A stretch of 64,000 nucleotides of DNA from Streptomyces viridiviolaceus (GCF_014650995.1 NZ_BMWA01000008.1:248001-312000), one strand, 5' to 3'; shown: positions 25,595-34,755, counted from the first letter of the stretch. A program made the numbers and translations. The notes: generated by a model from the letters alone, not told the origin.

Positions 25595-26974
25595 TCAGGC
25601 CTCGACCGCCGGCGGCGACCCCGGCAGCGGACGCCCAGCCGACTCCGACATGAACCACACCGCCACGCCACCGACCACAGCCGCGGCCATCATGTAGTAC
25701 GCGGGCATCATCATGTTCCCGGTCGCCCCGATCAGCGCCGTCACCACCAGCGGCGTCGTCCCGCCGAACAGCGACACGGACACGTTGAAGCCGATCGACA
25801 GCGACCCGTACCGCACCCGCGTCGGGAACAGCGCCGGCAGCGCGGCCGGCATCGACGCCGTGAAGCACACCAGCAGCAGCCCGAGCGCCGCCATGCCCAG
25901 CCCCACCGCGAGCAGACTGCCCTCGCGGATCAGCAGCAGCGCCGGCACCGACAGCAGCAGGAACCCCGCACAGCCCGCCGCGATCACCGGCCGCCGGCCC
26001 ACCCGGTCGGTCAGCGCCCCCGCGAACGGCTGCACGATCATCATCAGCGCCATCACGGCCAGCACGACCAGCAGCCCGTGCGTCTCGTCGTACTTCAGCT
26101 CGCTCGTCAAATAGCTCGGCATGTACGACAGCAGCATGTAGTCGGTGACGTTGAACACCAGCACCAGGCCGACGCACAGCAGCAGCGCCTTCCACTGCCC
26201 CGTGACCATCTCCCGAAGCGGCACCTTCGGCCGCGTGGCCTCCGCCTTCTCGACCTCGGCGGCGAACGCGGGCGTCTCCTCCAGCCGCATCCGCAGATAC
26301 AGCCCGATGATGCCCATCGGCCCCGCGATCAGGAACGGGATCCGCCAGCCCCAGGACGTCAGGTCACCGTCCGACAGCAGCGCCGTCATCAGCGTCACCA
26401 GCCCCGCACCGCCGATGTACCCGGCCAGGGTGCCGAACTCCAGCCAGCTCCCCAGGAACCCGCGCCGCTTGTCCGGCGCGTACTCGGCGATGAAGGTGGA
26501 CGCGCCCGCGTACTCACCACCGGTGGAGAACCCCTGCACCAGCCGCGCGACCAGCAGCAGCACCGGCGCCCACACGCCGATCGTCGCGTACGACGGGATC
26601 AGCCCGATCGCGAACGTACCCGCCGCCATCATGATCATCGTGAGGGCGAGGACCTTCTGCCGGCCGACCCGGTCGCCGAGCGGCCCGAAGACCATGCCGC
26701 CGAGCGGACGGACCAGGAACGCCGCCGCGAACGCGCCGAACGTGGAGAGGAGCTGTGCCGTCGGGTTGCCCGACGGGAAGAAGACCTTGCCCAGTGTCAC
26801 GGCGATGTAGCTGTAGACACCGAAGTCGAACCACTCCATCGCGTTGCCGAGCGCGGCCGCCTTCACGGCCCGCTTGACGAGTGCGGGGTCGGTTGCGGTG
26901 ACGTTCGCGCCGGGTGCGGACGTCCGGGGGCCCGAGTTCATGCGGGACGCGTGCGCGGCGACGGCTGCAGACAA
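25595..26974 (-). CDS. MFS metabolite:H+ symporter (MHS/ProP-like)
   Basis: A 459-residue 12-helix carrier of the metabolite:H+ symporter family, which moves osmolytes and organic acids. Family signatures are NAMEWFDFGVYSYIAVTLGKVFFP (helix 1), GPLGDRVGRQKVLALTM (loop 2-3), RLVQGFSTGGEYAGASTFIAEYAP (helix 4) and SWGWRIPFLIAGPMG. Start is taken as TTG 26974; ATG 26941 is an alternative and neither ribosome site is strong. Substrate is unknown; proline/betaine or shikimate-type acids are typical. The repeat element lies immediately after the stop. Confidence 0.88.
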   Translation of the reverse strand: MSAAVAAHASRMNSGPRTSAPGANVTATDPALVKRAVKAAALGNAMEWFDFGVYSYIAVTLGKVFFPSGNPTAQLLSTFGAFAAAFLVRPLGGMVFGPLGDRVGRQKVLALTMIMMAAGTFAIGLIPSYATIGVWAPVLLLVARLVQGFSTGGEYAGASTFIAEYAPDKRRGFLGSWLEFGTLAGYIGGAGLVTLMTALLSDGDLTSWGWRIPFLIAGPMGIIGLYLRMRLEETPAFAAEVEKAEATRPKVPLREMVTGQWKALLLCVGLVLVFNVTDYMLLSYMPSYLTSELKYDETHGLLVVLAVMALMMIVQPFAGALTDRVGRRPVIAAGCAGFLLLSVPALLLIREGSLLAVGLGMAALGLLLVCFTASMPAALPALFPTRVRYGSLSIGFNVSVSLFGGTTPLVVTALIGATGNMMMPAYYMMAAAVVGGVAVWFMSESAGRPLPGSPPAVEA

Positions 26975-27428
26975 AGCTTCGCTCGCCTACCTTTCGACGG
27001 GGACAGGGACACCACGACCCGCACGGCGGCGCTGTCGCCGGGCCGGAAAAGACCCGCGGCACTCGCCACGGGCCGAAAAGCGACCATAGGCGGTGATGCG
27101 CCGCTTACGCCCGGTACGCTCCTCGTCGCGCTGCGCACCGAAACCAGGTACACGCAGGGACGTCTGCCCGCCACGCAGCGCGGCTTCCGTCCGTGACCTG
27201 TGACCCTTCTCGCTCCGGTCTCGCTCCGACGGCGGCGCCGGACCGCCGCCGCACCGTCGTCATCCGGACAGCCACCCGGTAATCATTCGGACAAAGGAGG
27301 GCGGCGGTCAGGTTGAACAGGGGTTGCCTGCGTCTCTCTCCGGGGGTGGTGCGAGCCTCATAGGGTTCGCATGGAGAACACACCGCGTACACGGAACGCG
27401 GACGAACGGGGCGGGAGGCCGACGGGGC
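26975..27428. other. Divergent intergenic region with a TCATYCGGACA direct repeat
   Basis: This 454 bp gap separates the MFS gene from the GT87/PAP2 gene. It holds two 11 bp direct repeats, TCATCCGGACA (27260-27270) and TCATTCGGACA (27283-27293), followed at once by AAAGGAGGG. A 16-codon frame opens at TTG 27313 with that ribosome site and could be a leader peptide, but evidence is thin. No RNA gene or riboswitch was recognised. Confidence 0.4.
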
Positions 27429-29486
27429 GTGGCGAATGCGGAGCACAGTGGGCGACCGGCGGAGGCCTTCGGGGCGCCGGTCGCCGGCGCGGCCAGGGCA
27501 CGGCTGCGCGCGGCGCGGCTGGGGCTGTGGCTGGTCGCAGCCATCCTCGCCGTACGACAGCTGGCCGTGGTCCTCGGCACCCCGCGGGGCGAGCGGCTGA
27601 CGGATCTGGAGACCTGGGTCGGGCCGAACGGCGTCCTGCACGTGGAGGGGTCGCTGTACGACTCCACGCAGTTCACCGGCACCCCCTTCGTCGGCCTGGT
27701 CCTCAAGCCCCTCACCCGCGCGGCCGAGCAGGCCCTCGGCTGGGGCTGGACCTTCGGCAGCCTGCTGCTGGTCGCCGCCCTCGGCCTGGTCGCCGCCCGC
27801 GCCCTGCCCCAGCCGGTGGGCCGCCGCACGTCGCTGCTGGCGGCGCCGGTCGCGGTGAGCCTGCTGATGCTCTCGTTGCCGGTGCGCAACGCCCTGTGGC
27901 TCGGCCAGACCAGCATCATCCCGGTCCTGCTCGTCCTGCTGGGCTGCTTCGCGGTACGCGGTCAGCGCGCCGGCGGCGTGCTGATCGGCATCGCCGCCGC
28001 GCTCCAGCCGACCGTGCTGCTCTTCGTGCTCCTGCTGTGGTTCACCGACCGCAGGCGGGCCGCGGCCACCACCGGGGTCACCTTCGTCGCGTGCACCGCG
28101 CTGACCTGGGTGGCGATGCCGCGGGACTCGTACACCTACTGGGTCCACCACCTGGCGGGCGTGGGCCTGGGCGGGGAGGCCGACGACCTCGCCAACCAGT
28201 CGCTGCACGGCGCCCTGCTGCGGCTCGGCCTGTCCGGCCCGCTGGAGATCGTCCTCTTCCTCCTGCTCGGCACCGCCGTCGCGGTCCTCGGCCTGCGCCG
28301 CGCCGTGCGCCACGCCCGCGACGGCCAGCTGCTGCTCGCGGTCGCGATCACCGGGTGCGCGGCCATCGCCGTGTCGCCGACGACCTGGCAGCACCAGCTG
28401 CTGTGGGTGCTGCTCGCGGTCGTCGGCCGGGTCGGCAGACGCGCCTCCGACCGCTATGTGTGGCCCGTCGCCGTCGTGCTGGTGATGACGCTGCCCGCGA
28501 AGATGATGCTGCCGAACATGGCGGCGGTCCATCCGCTGCGCGACAACGTGGTCCTGCTCGCGGCCCTCGCCGCCGCCGTGGCGGTGCCGTTCCTGCCCCG
28601 CACCTCGCCGTACTTCCAGTCGCCGGTCCCGACACAGCACGCGGCCCCGGTCCCGACCCGCTTCACGTACGTCCCCCTGCTCCCCTTCCTGCGCCGGGTC
28701 CTCACGCGTCCGAACCTACTGCTGGAACTGCTCCTGATCCGGGTGACCTACGCCGCCTACTCCAAGGTCCGGCTCGCGGCGACCGGCGGCAGCAACTCGG
28801 CCGGCCGCAGCCGTGCCGAGAAGCACGGCCACCAGATCCTCGACCTCGAACGCCTCCTGCACATCGACATCGAGCACGCGATCAACCACGCGGTGGTCGA
28901 GGCCGGCTGGCTGCGGAACTTCTTCGACTTCTACTACACGTCGTTCCACTTCGTCGTCCCGCTGACCGTCCTCGGCGTCCTGTACTGGCGCCGCCCGGTC
29001 GACTACCGCTGGGCCCGCTCGGCGCTCGGCTTCACCACACTGCTCGCCCTGGTCGGCTTCTGGCTGTACCCGCTGGCCCCGCCGCGCCTGATGCCCGGTC
29101 TCGGGATCATCGACACCGTGCACGGCGTGCAGGACTTCTCCCAGCCCGACTACGGCACGCTGACCGCCCTCACCAACCAGTACGCGGCGATGCCGTCGCT
29201 GCACTTCGGCTGGTCGCTGTGGTGCGGAGTGGTGATCGCGGTCATCGCGCCGAAGGCGTGGATGAAGGCGCTCGGCCTGCTCCATCCGCTGTTCACGGTC
29301 GCGGCGATCGTGGCGACCGGCAACCACTGGGTGCTGGACGCGGTGGGCGGTGCCGTCGTCGTCGGCGCGGGCTTCGGGCTGACGTACCTGCTGCAGGGCC
29401 CGCGGGCCCGGACGGTCACGGCCGTGGCGGAGGCCGGGGTCAGCAGTGATCCGCCGGTGCCGGTGAAGGACCGTACCGGGAGCTGA
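27429..29486 (+). CDS. Fused polytopic GT87-like glycosyltransferase and PAP2 phosphatase
   Basis: A 685-residue membrane protein. The N-terminal half (about 20-390) has many hydrophobic helices and the pattern of GT87 polyprenyl-dependent mannosyltransferases (LETWVGPNGVLHVEGSLYDSTQFTGTPFVGLVLKPL). The C-terminal part is a PAP2-type domain: KHGHQILDLERLLHIDIEHAIN, YAAMPSLHFGWSLWCG (SxxxH block) and VATGNHWVLDAVGGAVV (GNHWxxD block). Start is GTG 27429. Such fusions occur in actinomycetes, presumably acting on polyprenyl-phosphate sugars and lipid phosphates at the outer membrane face. The 3' end overlaps the convergent gene by 47 bp. Confidence 0.82.
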   Translation: MANAEHSGRPAEAFGAPVAGAARARLRAARLGLWLVAAILAVRQLAVVLGTPRGERLTDLETWVGPNGVLHVEGSLYDSTQFTGTPFVGLVLKPLTRAAEQALGWGWTFGSLLLVAALGLVAARALPQPVGRRTSLLAAPVAVSLLMLSLPVRNALWLGQTSIIPVLLVLLGCFAVRGQRAGGVLIGIAAALQPTVLLFVLLLWFTDRRRAAATTGVTFVACTALTWVAMPRDSYTYWVHHLAGVGLGGEADDLANQSLHGALLRLGLSGPLEIVLFLLLGTAVAVLGLRRAVRHARDGQLLLAVAITGCAAIAVSPTTWQHQLLWVLLAVVGRVGRRASDRYVWPVAVVLVMTLPAKMMLPNMAAVHPLRDNVVLLAALAAAVAVPFLPRTSPYFQSPVPTQHAAPVPTRFTYVPLLPFLRRVLTRPNLLLELLLIRVTYAAYSKVRLAATGGSNSAGRSRAEKHGHQILDLERLLHIDIEHAINHAVVEAGWLRNFFDFYYTSFHFVVPLTVLGVLYWRRPVDYRWARSALGFTTLLALVGFWLYPLAPPRLMPGLGIIDTVHGVQDFSQPDYGTLTALTNQYAAMPSLHFGWSLWCGVVIAVIAPKAWMKALGLLHPLFTVAAIVATGNHWVLDAVGGAVVVGAGFGLTYLLQGPRARTVTAVAEAGVSSDPPVPVKDRTGS

Positions 29487-31071
29487 TCCGGTACTCGCCC
29501 GGCGCGGAGACGGTCAGGCGGGTGAACTCGCCCTCGCGGGCGAGGCACCCGCCGTCGCTGCGCAGCCACGGCGACCAGGCCACCCGCACGGTCACCGGGC
29601 CGGGCCGGGACACGCGCAGCACCAGCTCGGCGCTGGTCGTCGTCACGACGGTGCCGGGCGCGGAGACGAGCGGCACGGCGTCCCGGACCCGGTACACCCG
29701 CCAGTGCTCGTCCTGCCAGACGGGCTCCAGCCAGTCGGGCCGGTCGTCCCGCACGAGCCGCGCCTCGGCCTCGGCGAACCCGTCCGGCTTGCCGAGCGGC
29801 AGCACGACGAGGCCGACCGCCCAGCGGTCCAGCCAGGCCCGGTAGGTGGCCGCGGAGAAGGTGCCGTCGTAGAAGAGGCGGGCGCGTTCCATGTCGAGCT
29901 GGCGGTTCCACCCGCGGGCCAGGTTCACGTGCGGGGCGAGCCGCGTGGCCTCGCGGTGGTTGCGGGCGGGCACCACCTCGACCCGGGTGCGGTCGGCCCC
30001 GAGCCCGTCCAGGGCCCGTACGACGCCGTGCGTCTCGGTGGCCCAGGCGGGAACCGAGGTGGACACCACCAGGTCGTCGGCGGTCTTCTTCCCCACCCAC
30101 CCGACGGAGAAGACGAGGGCGACGACGAGCAGATTGCGCGCCGGGCGCCGCAGCCGGGGCACGGTGAGCAGGGCCGCCAGCAGCACGGCGGGCGCGAACA
30201 GCTCCGCGAACCGCTCGACGTTCGTACCGACGGGCGAGGCGATGAGATACGTCAGCACGGTCCCGACCGCGTAGACCGCCCCGCTCCACCGGGCGACCCG
30301 CCAGCCCCGCGGCGCCAGCGTGGTGACGGCGAGACCCAGCAGCACGGGCGGCCAGATCCGGGCCGGAGGCATCAGCTGCTCCCCGGTGAAGGGGAACAGC
30401 AGGGTGGTCAGGCCGACCACGGCGGCGGGCGGCACGAGCAGCACCAGGGCCCGTCCCCAGTCCCGCACGAACAGGAACGCCGCCCCGACGACGGCCAGGA
30501 ACAGCCCGGCCACAGGGGAGGCCATCGTGGCCAGGGCCGCGTAGCCGGCGGCGAGGACGAGCCGTCTGTCCCGGGTGAGCAGGACGCACCCCGCGAGGCC
30601 GAGGGCGACGCCGAGGGCGAAGGTCGTGCGGCCGGAGGCGACGTTGCACCACAGGGCGAGCGAGGCGAGCAGCGCCGGGCCGAGCGGCCGGCGCACCCCC
30701 GCGCGGATGATCAGCACGGCCGCCAGCCAGGTGCCGGCGAGCCCGGAGACCACGGTGACCGTGCGCACACCGAGCAGGGCCATCAGGTACGGGGACAGGA
30801 CGCTGTAGTTGGCGGTGTGCATGCCGCCGTACCAGAACAGCCCGTACGCCGACCCGCCGTGCCGCGAGGCGAACTGGGCCCATGCCTCCTGGGCGGCCAG
30901 GTCCCCGCCGCCGGTGGCGAGGAGGGACCACCACAGCGCGTACAGCGGCAGCGTCGGCAGCGTCGCGAGGAGCGGGACGCGGTGCTGCCGCCAGAAGCCG
31001 CGGAGCGCGTCGCCGCGGCCTCCGGCCGGCTGCCGTTCGGGCAGGGAGACGGTGAGTTCGGCTGGGACCAC
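29440..31071 (-). CDS. Polytopic membrane protein, glycosyltransferase-like, unknown substrate
   Basis: A 543-residue protein. After a short cytoplasmic start (VPAELTVSLPERQPAGG) there are many hydrophobic helices to about residue 330. A soluble C-terminal domain contains VPARNHREATRLAPHVNLARGWNRQLDMERARLFYDG and an all-beta end. A conserved exterior loop FASRHGGSAYGLFWYGGMHTANYSVLSPYLM after helix 1 resembles the acidic/aromatic first loop of GT-C enzymes, but I see no decisive DD/DE motif. Start is GTG 31071 with a weak ribosome site. It converges on the GT87-PAP2 gene and overlaps its end, which suggests a related envelope function. Confidence 0.7.
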   Translation of the reverse strand: MVPAELTVSLPERQPAGGRGDALRGFWRQHRVPLLATLPTLPLYALWWSLLATGGGDLAAQEAWAQFASRHGGSAYGLFWYGGMHTANYSVLSPYLMALLGVRTVTVVSGLAGTWLAAVLIIRAGVRRPLGPALLASLALWCNVASGRTTFALGVALGLAGCVLLTRDRRLVLAAGYAALATMASPVAGLFLAVVGAAFLFVRDWGRALVLLVPPAAVVGLTTLLFPFTGEQLMPPARIWPPVLLGLAVTTLAPRGWRVARWSGAVYAVGTVLTYLIASPVGTNVERFAELFAPAVLLAALLTVPRLRRPARNLLVVALVFSVGWVGKKTADDLVVSTSVPAWATETHGVVRALDGLGADRTRVEVVPARNHREATRLAPHVNLARGWNRQLDMERARLFYDGTFSAATYRAWLDRWAVGLVVLPLGKPDGFAEAEARLVRDDRPDWLEPVWQDEHWRVYRVRDAVPLVSAPGTVVTTTSAELVLRVSRPGPVTVRVAWSPWLRSDGGCLAREGEFTRLTVSAPGEYRISSRYGPSPAPADHC

Positions 31072-31251
31072 GGTCGGGGTTTCCGTTCGGCGTCGTCGGG
31101 CGTGCGCTGCGTGGGGACACGGGCGAAGACGTGAAACGGAACGGAAACGTTGTCCGGGCGCCGCGAGCTGTCGCGCACGGCGTTCCGGGCATGGCGAAGG
31201 CGGCGGCCCCGGGGATCGGGGGGCCGCCGCCTTCGGCTGTGTGGGGCCGGC

Positions 31252-31662
31252 TCAGTACCAGTTGTTGGCCTGCCAGAACTTCCAGGCGTCACACGGGCTG
31301 CCGTAGCGCTCGTTCATGTAGTCCAGACCCCACTTGATCTGGGTGGCCGCGTTGGTCTTCCAGTCGGAGCCGGCCGCGGCCATCTTCGAGCCCGGCAGGG
31401 CCTGGACCAGGCCGTAGGCGCCGCTGGAGGCGTTGGTGGCGGTCACGTTCCAGTCGCTCTCGTGGTCGACGATGTTGGCGAAGCACTGGTACTGCGCCGA
31501 GTCGCCGATCATCGCCTTCGCGGTCGCCTGGGCCGAGGAGGCGGCCGCGGCCTGGGCGGGCGCGGCGGCGATCAGGGTGCCGCAGGTGGCGGCGGCCACG
31601 GCGGCGCCCGCGAGGGCCTTCTTCGGGGCGGCGACACGGCGGAGGAAAGAGGCGGCGGTCAA
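31252..31662 (-). CDS. Secreted lytic-transglycosylase-like protein
   Basis: A 136-residue exported protein. The signal peptide (TAASFLRRVAAPKKALAGAAVAAATCGTLIAAAPAQA) is cleaved before the mature SLT-like fold. The mature part holds CFANIVDHESDWNVTATNASSGAYGLVQALPGSKMA (E of HESDWN is the expected catalytic acid), AATQIKWGLDYMNERYG and CDAWKFWQANNWY. This matches short secreted transglycosylases of actinomycetes that cleave peptidoglycan. Start is TTG 31662 with GAAAGG upstream. The 290 bp upstream region holds no recognised riboswitch but does carry an inverted repeat at 31861-31886. Confidence 0.85.
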   Translation of the reverse strand: MTAASFLRRVAAPKKALAGAAVAAATCGTLIAAAPAQAAAASSAQATAKAMIGDSAQYQCFANIVDHESDWNVTATNASSGAYGLVQALPGSKMAAAGSDWKTNAATQIKWGLDYMNERYGSPCDAWKFWQANNWY

Positions 31663-31860
31663 CTCAGGGCCTTTCTTCGGGGACAAGGAGCGCCACGGCA
31701 CGCCTGGCCACGCGGTGCGGGCCGGTCGGGCATGCGACGGCGCCGGGACCCGTGGGGGCCGTCGGCGCCTGGCGACTCGTCCAGAGAAGCAGGCCGGATC
31801 GGCGTCCGCAATCACCCCTTTTGCTAGTGGTGGTCGTATGTGGGGTGATGCGGCGTGATG

Positions 31861-31886
31861 TGACCTGGCTCTCAATGTGCAGGTCA
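31861..31886 (-). promoter_or_regulatory. 7 bp inverted repeat upstream of the transglycosylase gene
   Basis: TGACCTG (31861-31867) and CAGGTCA (31880-31886) are perfect complements separated by 12 bp, about 200 bp upstream of the start codon and 66 bp from the end of the neighbouring ECF gene. The geometry fits a dimeric regulator site. No regulator is identified. Confidence 0.4.
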
Positions 31887-31951
31887 GAGGCGTGCACGGG
31901 GTCCGCGTCGATCTCGTGTCGTCTACGGCCCGGCGTCGTAGGTGAGCCGGG

Positions 31952-32800
31952 TCACGTGGGGCGGCTCACCTCGGAGGGCCCCTCGAATGTGACCTGGGCC
32001 TCGAACGCCGCCCGGCGCGTGGCACGGCGTAGTGCCTTGAGCACAGGAGCGCCGAGGGTGAGGGTGAGGACGACCGTGACGGCGGCGCGGCCCAGGTCCC
32101 AGCCGAGCGACGTGGCCAGGCAGTAGGCGAGGAAGTGGGCCAGGTTGGTGGCCACCGGCGCGTCCGGGTCGAAGGCGATGGCCGAGGCGAGCTTGTTCAT
32201 GAAGGGCCAGCCCGACATGTTCATGATCGTTCCGTAGGCGAACGCGGCCAGGAAGCCGTAGCCGGCGAGCAGGAGCAGTTCCGCCCGGCCGCGCAGGCGG
32301 TCCGGGAACGGCAGCAGCCCGGCGCCCATCGTGAACCAGCCCATCGACAGCATCTGGAACGGCATCCACGGACCCACCCCGCCCGTGAGCAGGGCGGAGG
32401 CGAACATCGTGACCGAGCCGAGGACGAAGCCGAAGCCCGGTCCCAGGACCCGGCCGCTCAGCACCATCAGGAAGAACATCGGCTCGATGCCGGCCGTGCC
32501 CGCGCCGATGGGGCGCAGGGCGGCCCCGGTGGCCGCCAGCACGCCCAGCATCGCCACCGCCTTGGGGCCGAGACCGGACTCCGAGATCGTCGCCGCCACC
32601 ACGGCCACCAGCAGCAACAGCAGGCCCGCGAAGAGCCACGGCGCGTCCTGGGCATGGGCGTTCACCGAGGCGTCGGGCGGGGCCAGGAAGGGCCAGCCGA
32701 AACCGGCCACGCCCACGGCGCCGACCAGGACGAGGGCGGCGACGGAGCGCGGGCCGAGGCGGACGGCACGGGCCTGGCGCTGCGGGGCGCTGCCGGTCAT
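31952..32800 (-). CDS. ECF transporter S component (probable cobalamin)
   Basis: A 282-residue membrane protein, the substrate-binding subunit of an energy-coupling factor transporter. Hydrophobic helices include FAGLLLLLVAVVAATISESGLGPKAVAMLGVLAATGAALRPIGAGTAGIEPMFFL and GFGFVLGSVTMFASALLTGGVGPWMPFQML, the latter with the glycine-rich loop typical of S components. Start ATG 32800 overlaps the ATPase stop (ATGA), and GGGAGG lies upstream. It is the last gene of an operon headed by a cobalamin riboswitch, so B12 or a precursor is the inferred substrate. It is not a BtuC/F-type importer. Confidence 0.82.
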   Translation of the reverse strand: MTGSAPQRQARAVRLGPRSVAALVLVGAVGVAGFGWPFLAPPDASVNAHAQDAPWLFAGLLLLLVAVVAATISESGLGPKAVAMLGVLAATGAALRPIGAGTAGIEPMFFLMVLSGRVLGPGFGFVLGSVTMFASALLTGGVGPWMPFQMLSMGWFTMGAGLLPFPDRLRGRAELLLLAGYGFLAAFAYGTIMNMSGWPFMNKLASAIAFDPDAPVATNLAHFLAYCLATSLGWDLGRAAVTVVLTLTLGAPVLKALRRATRRAAFEAQVTFEGPSEVSRPT

Positions 32801-34755
32801 GCCAGGGCCTCCCGTACCTGTGCGACCGTGAGCCACTTCCGCGGGGCCAGGATCTTGGCGACCTGCGGGGCGAAGGACGGCGAGGCCACCGCCACGTCCG
32901 CCGTGGGACCGTCGGCGATCACCTCGCCCTCTGCCAGCAGCACGACCCGGTGGGCCAGCTCGGCGGCCAGCTCCACGTCGTGCGTGGCCAGCACGATGGC
33001 GTGCCCGTCGGCAGCCAGCCCGCGCAGGATGCCGACCAGCCGGGCCTTCGCCGCGTAGTCCAGGCCGCGGGTCGGCTCGTCCAGGAGCATCAGGGGCGGG
33101 CGGGCCGTCAGCACCACCGCCAGGGCGAGCGTGAGCCGCTGGCCCTCGGACAGGTCGCGGGGGTGGATGCCGTCGCTGACACCGGGCAGCAGTTCGGTCA
33201 GCAGGGCGCGGCAGGTGCCGGGGGCCGCCTCCGCGTCCCGGTCCGCCGCCGCGCACTCGGCGGCCACCGTGTCCGCGTACAGCAGGTCGCGTGGCTCCTG
33301 CGGGACCAGGCCGACGCGGCGCACCAGATCGCGCGGGGCCGTACGGTGCGGCACGGCGTCGCCGGCGCGGACGGAACCGGTGGCCGGTTCGACGAGTCCG
33401 ACCAGCGCCGACAGGAGGGTGGACTTCCCGGCGCCGTTGCGGCCCATCAGGGCGACGGTCTCGCCGGGGGAGACGGTGAGGTCGACACGCCGCAGCGCCT
33501 GGACCCGGCCGCGCCGGACGGCGAGGGAACGCACCTCGGCGGCGTACGGGGAGGCCGGGTCGGCGGCTGCCGTGGTCCCGGCACCCGGCGCCTTTCCGAG
33601 CAGGCGGCGCAGGAGGGAGGCGCCGGGACGCCGGGCGGCCGTGGCGGGAGTGGGGACCAGGACGCCCGAGGGGGCCACGGCGGCGGCCGAAGCGACGGCG
33701 GCGTCCCGCGCACCGGCACCGGTCGGCTTCGCACCGGCACTGGTCGGCTTTGCTCCGGCACTGGTCGGGTCTGCGCCGGCACCCGCTGGCTCCGCACCGT
33801 CACCGGCTGGCTTCGCACCGGCACTGGTCGGCTTTGCTCCGGCACCCGTCGGGTCTGCACCGGCACCAGTCGGCTTTGCTCCGCCACTGGTCGGCTTCGC
33901 GCCGGCGTCGGACGGTGCGGGGCCGGGTGCCGGGTCCCGCTCGTCCAGTCGTTCCCTCAGGGGTGCCGCCCGGCGCCGCGCGTCCCGGATCGTCAGGGGC
34001 AGCGGGGACCAGCCCGCCAGCCGGCCCAGGTCCACCACCGGCGGGTACACCGGGGACACGGCCATGACATCCGCCGGGGAGCCGACCACGGGCCGGGCGC
34101 CCGGGGACGGGAGCAGGACGACCTGGTCGGCGTACTGGATCACCCGCTCCAGCCGGTGTTCGGCCATCAGGACCGTCGTACCGAGGTCGTGGACGAGCCG
34201 CTGCAGGACGGCCAGGACCTCCTCCGCCGCGGCCGGGTCCAGGGCGGAGGTCGGCTCGTCCAGGACCAGCACCTCCGGGTGCGGGGTGAGGACCGAACCG
34301 ATGGCGACCCGCTGCTGCTGGCCGCCGGAGAGCGTGGCGATCGGCCGGTCGCGCAGACCGGACAGGCCGAGCAGGTCGAGCGTCTCCTCGACCCGGCGGC
34401 GCATGACGTCCGGCGGCAGGCCGAGCGACTCCATGCCGTAGGCGAGTTCGTCCTCGACGGTGTCCGTCACGAAGTGCGACAGCGGGTCCTGGCCCACCGT
34501 GCCGACCACGTCGGCGAGTTCGCGCGGCTTGTGCGTGCGGGTGTCGCGGCCGGCCACGACGACCCGGCCGCTCAGGGTGCCCCCGGTGAAGTGCGGCACG
34601 AGGCCGCTCACCGCGCCGAGCACGGTCGACTTGCCGACCCCCGACGGGCCGACGAGCAGCACGAGTTCGCCCTCGGGGACCTCGAAGTCCACCCCGCGGA
34701 CGGTGGGTTCGGGCGCCCCGTCGTACGTCACGCAGACATCCTCGAAGCGGATCAC
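32797..34755 (-). CDS. ECF transporter ATPase, two fused ABC domains
   Basis: A 652-residue cytoplasmic ATPase with two ABC domains. Domain 1 (about 1-250): Walker A LLVGPSGVGKSTVLG, signature LSGGQQQRVAIG, Walker B VLVLDEPTSALDP. Domain 2 (about 390-640): Walker A VALMGRNGAGKSTLLS, signature LSEGQRLTLALA, Walker B LMLLDEPTRGLD. They are joined by a linker with nine seven-residue repeats (GAKPTSA-like). Start is GTG 34755, overlapping the T-component stop (GTGA), with AAGGAG upstream. It powers the adjacent T and S components. The fused layout is common in actinobacterial ECF systems. Confidence 0.9.
   Translation of the reverse strand: MIRFEDVCVTYDGAPEPTVRGVDFEVPEGELVLLVGPSGVGKSTVLGAVSGLVPHFTGGTLSGRVVVAGRDTRTHKPRELADVVGTVGQDPLSHFVTDTVEDELAYGMESLGLPPDVMRRRVEETLDLLGLSGLRDRPIATLSGGQQQRVAIGSVLTPHPEVLVLDEPTSALDPAAAEEVLAVLQRLVHDLGTTVLMAEHRLERVIQYADQVVLLPSPGARPVVGSPADVMAVSPVYPPVVDLGRLAGWSPLPLTIRDARRRAAPLRERLDERDPAPGPAPSDAGAKPTSGGAKPTGAGADPTGAGAKPTSAGAKPAGDGAEPAGAGADPTSAGAKPTSAGAKPTGAGARDAAVASAAAVAPSGVLVPTPATAARRPGASLLRRLLGKAPGAGTTAAADPASPYAAEVRSLAVRRGRVQALRRVDLTVSPGETVALMGRNGAGKSTLLSALVGLVEPATGSVRAGDAVPHRTAPRDLVRRVGLVPQEPRDLLYADTVAAECAAADRDAEAAPGTCRALLTELLPGVSDGIHPRDLSEGQRLTLALAVVLTARPPLMLLDEPTRGLDYAAKARLVGILRGLAADGHAIVLATHDVELAAELAHRVVLLAEGEVIADGPTADVAVASPSFAPQVAKILAPRKWLTVAQVREALA
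33711..33899 (-). repeat. Nine tandem 21 bp repeats encoding a Gly-Ala-Lys-Pro linker
   Basis: The linker of the ECF ATPase is built of nine consecutive 21 bp units, in frame. Each encodes a seven-residue variant of GAKPTSA (GADPTGA, GAKPAGD, GAEPAGA and similar). Units differ by a few substitutions. Copy number could vary by slippage without a frameshift. The region should be a flexible Pro-rich tether between the two ABC domains. Confidence 0.85.

Noticed and set aside
24943..25671. Open frames inside the dispersed repeat, for example with RNGAESVGHQLT, also present near 49100.
   Set aside because: The same peptide appears in both copies because DNA is nearly identical there. Overlapping frames on both strands and lack of a ribosome site argue for non-coding DNA.
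27313..27363. A 16-codon frame with an AAAGGAGGG ribosome site as an attenuator peptide.
   Set aside because: It is short, TTG-initiated, lacks a run of regulatory codons, and no terminator/antiterminator pair is visible; only noted in the intergenic entry.
31663..31951. Looked for a c-di-AMP (ydaO) riboswitch upstream of the secreted transglycosylase.
   Set aside because: Conserved core segments (for example GCCGAAUCC and GGGUGAAUCC types) are absent; only an inverted repeat was found.
33711..33899. Considered a CRISPR or mobile repeat array.
   Set aside because: Units are 21 bp, contiguous and exactly in frame inside an ABC ATPase gene, so they encode a linker.
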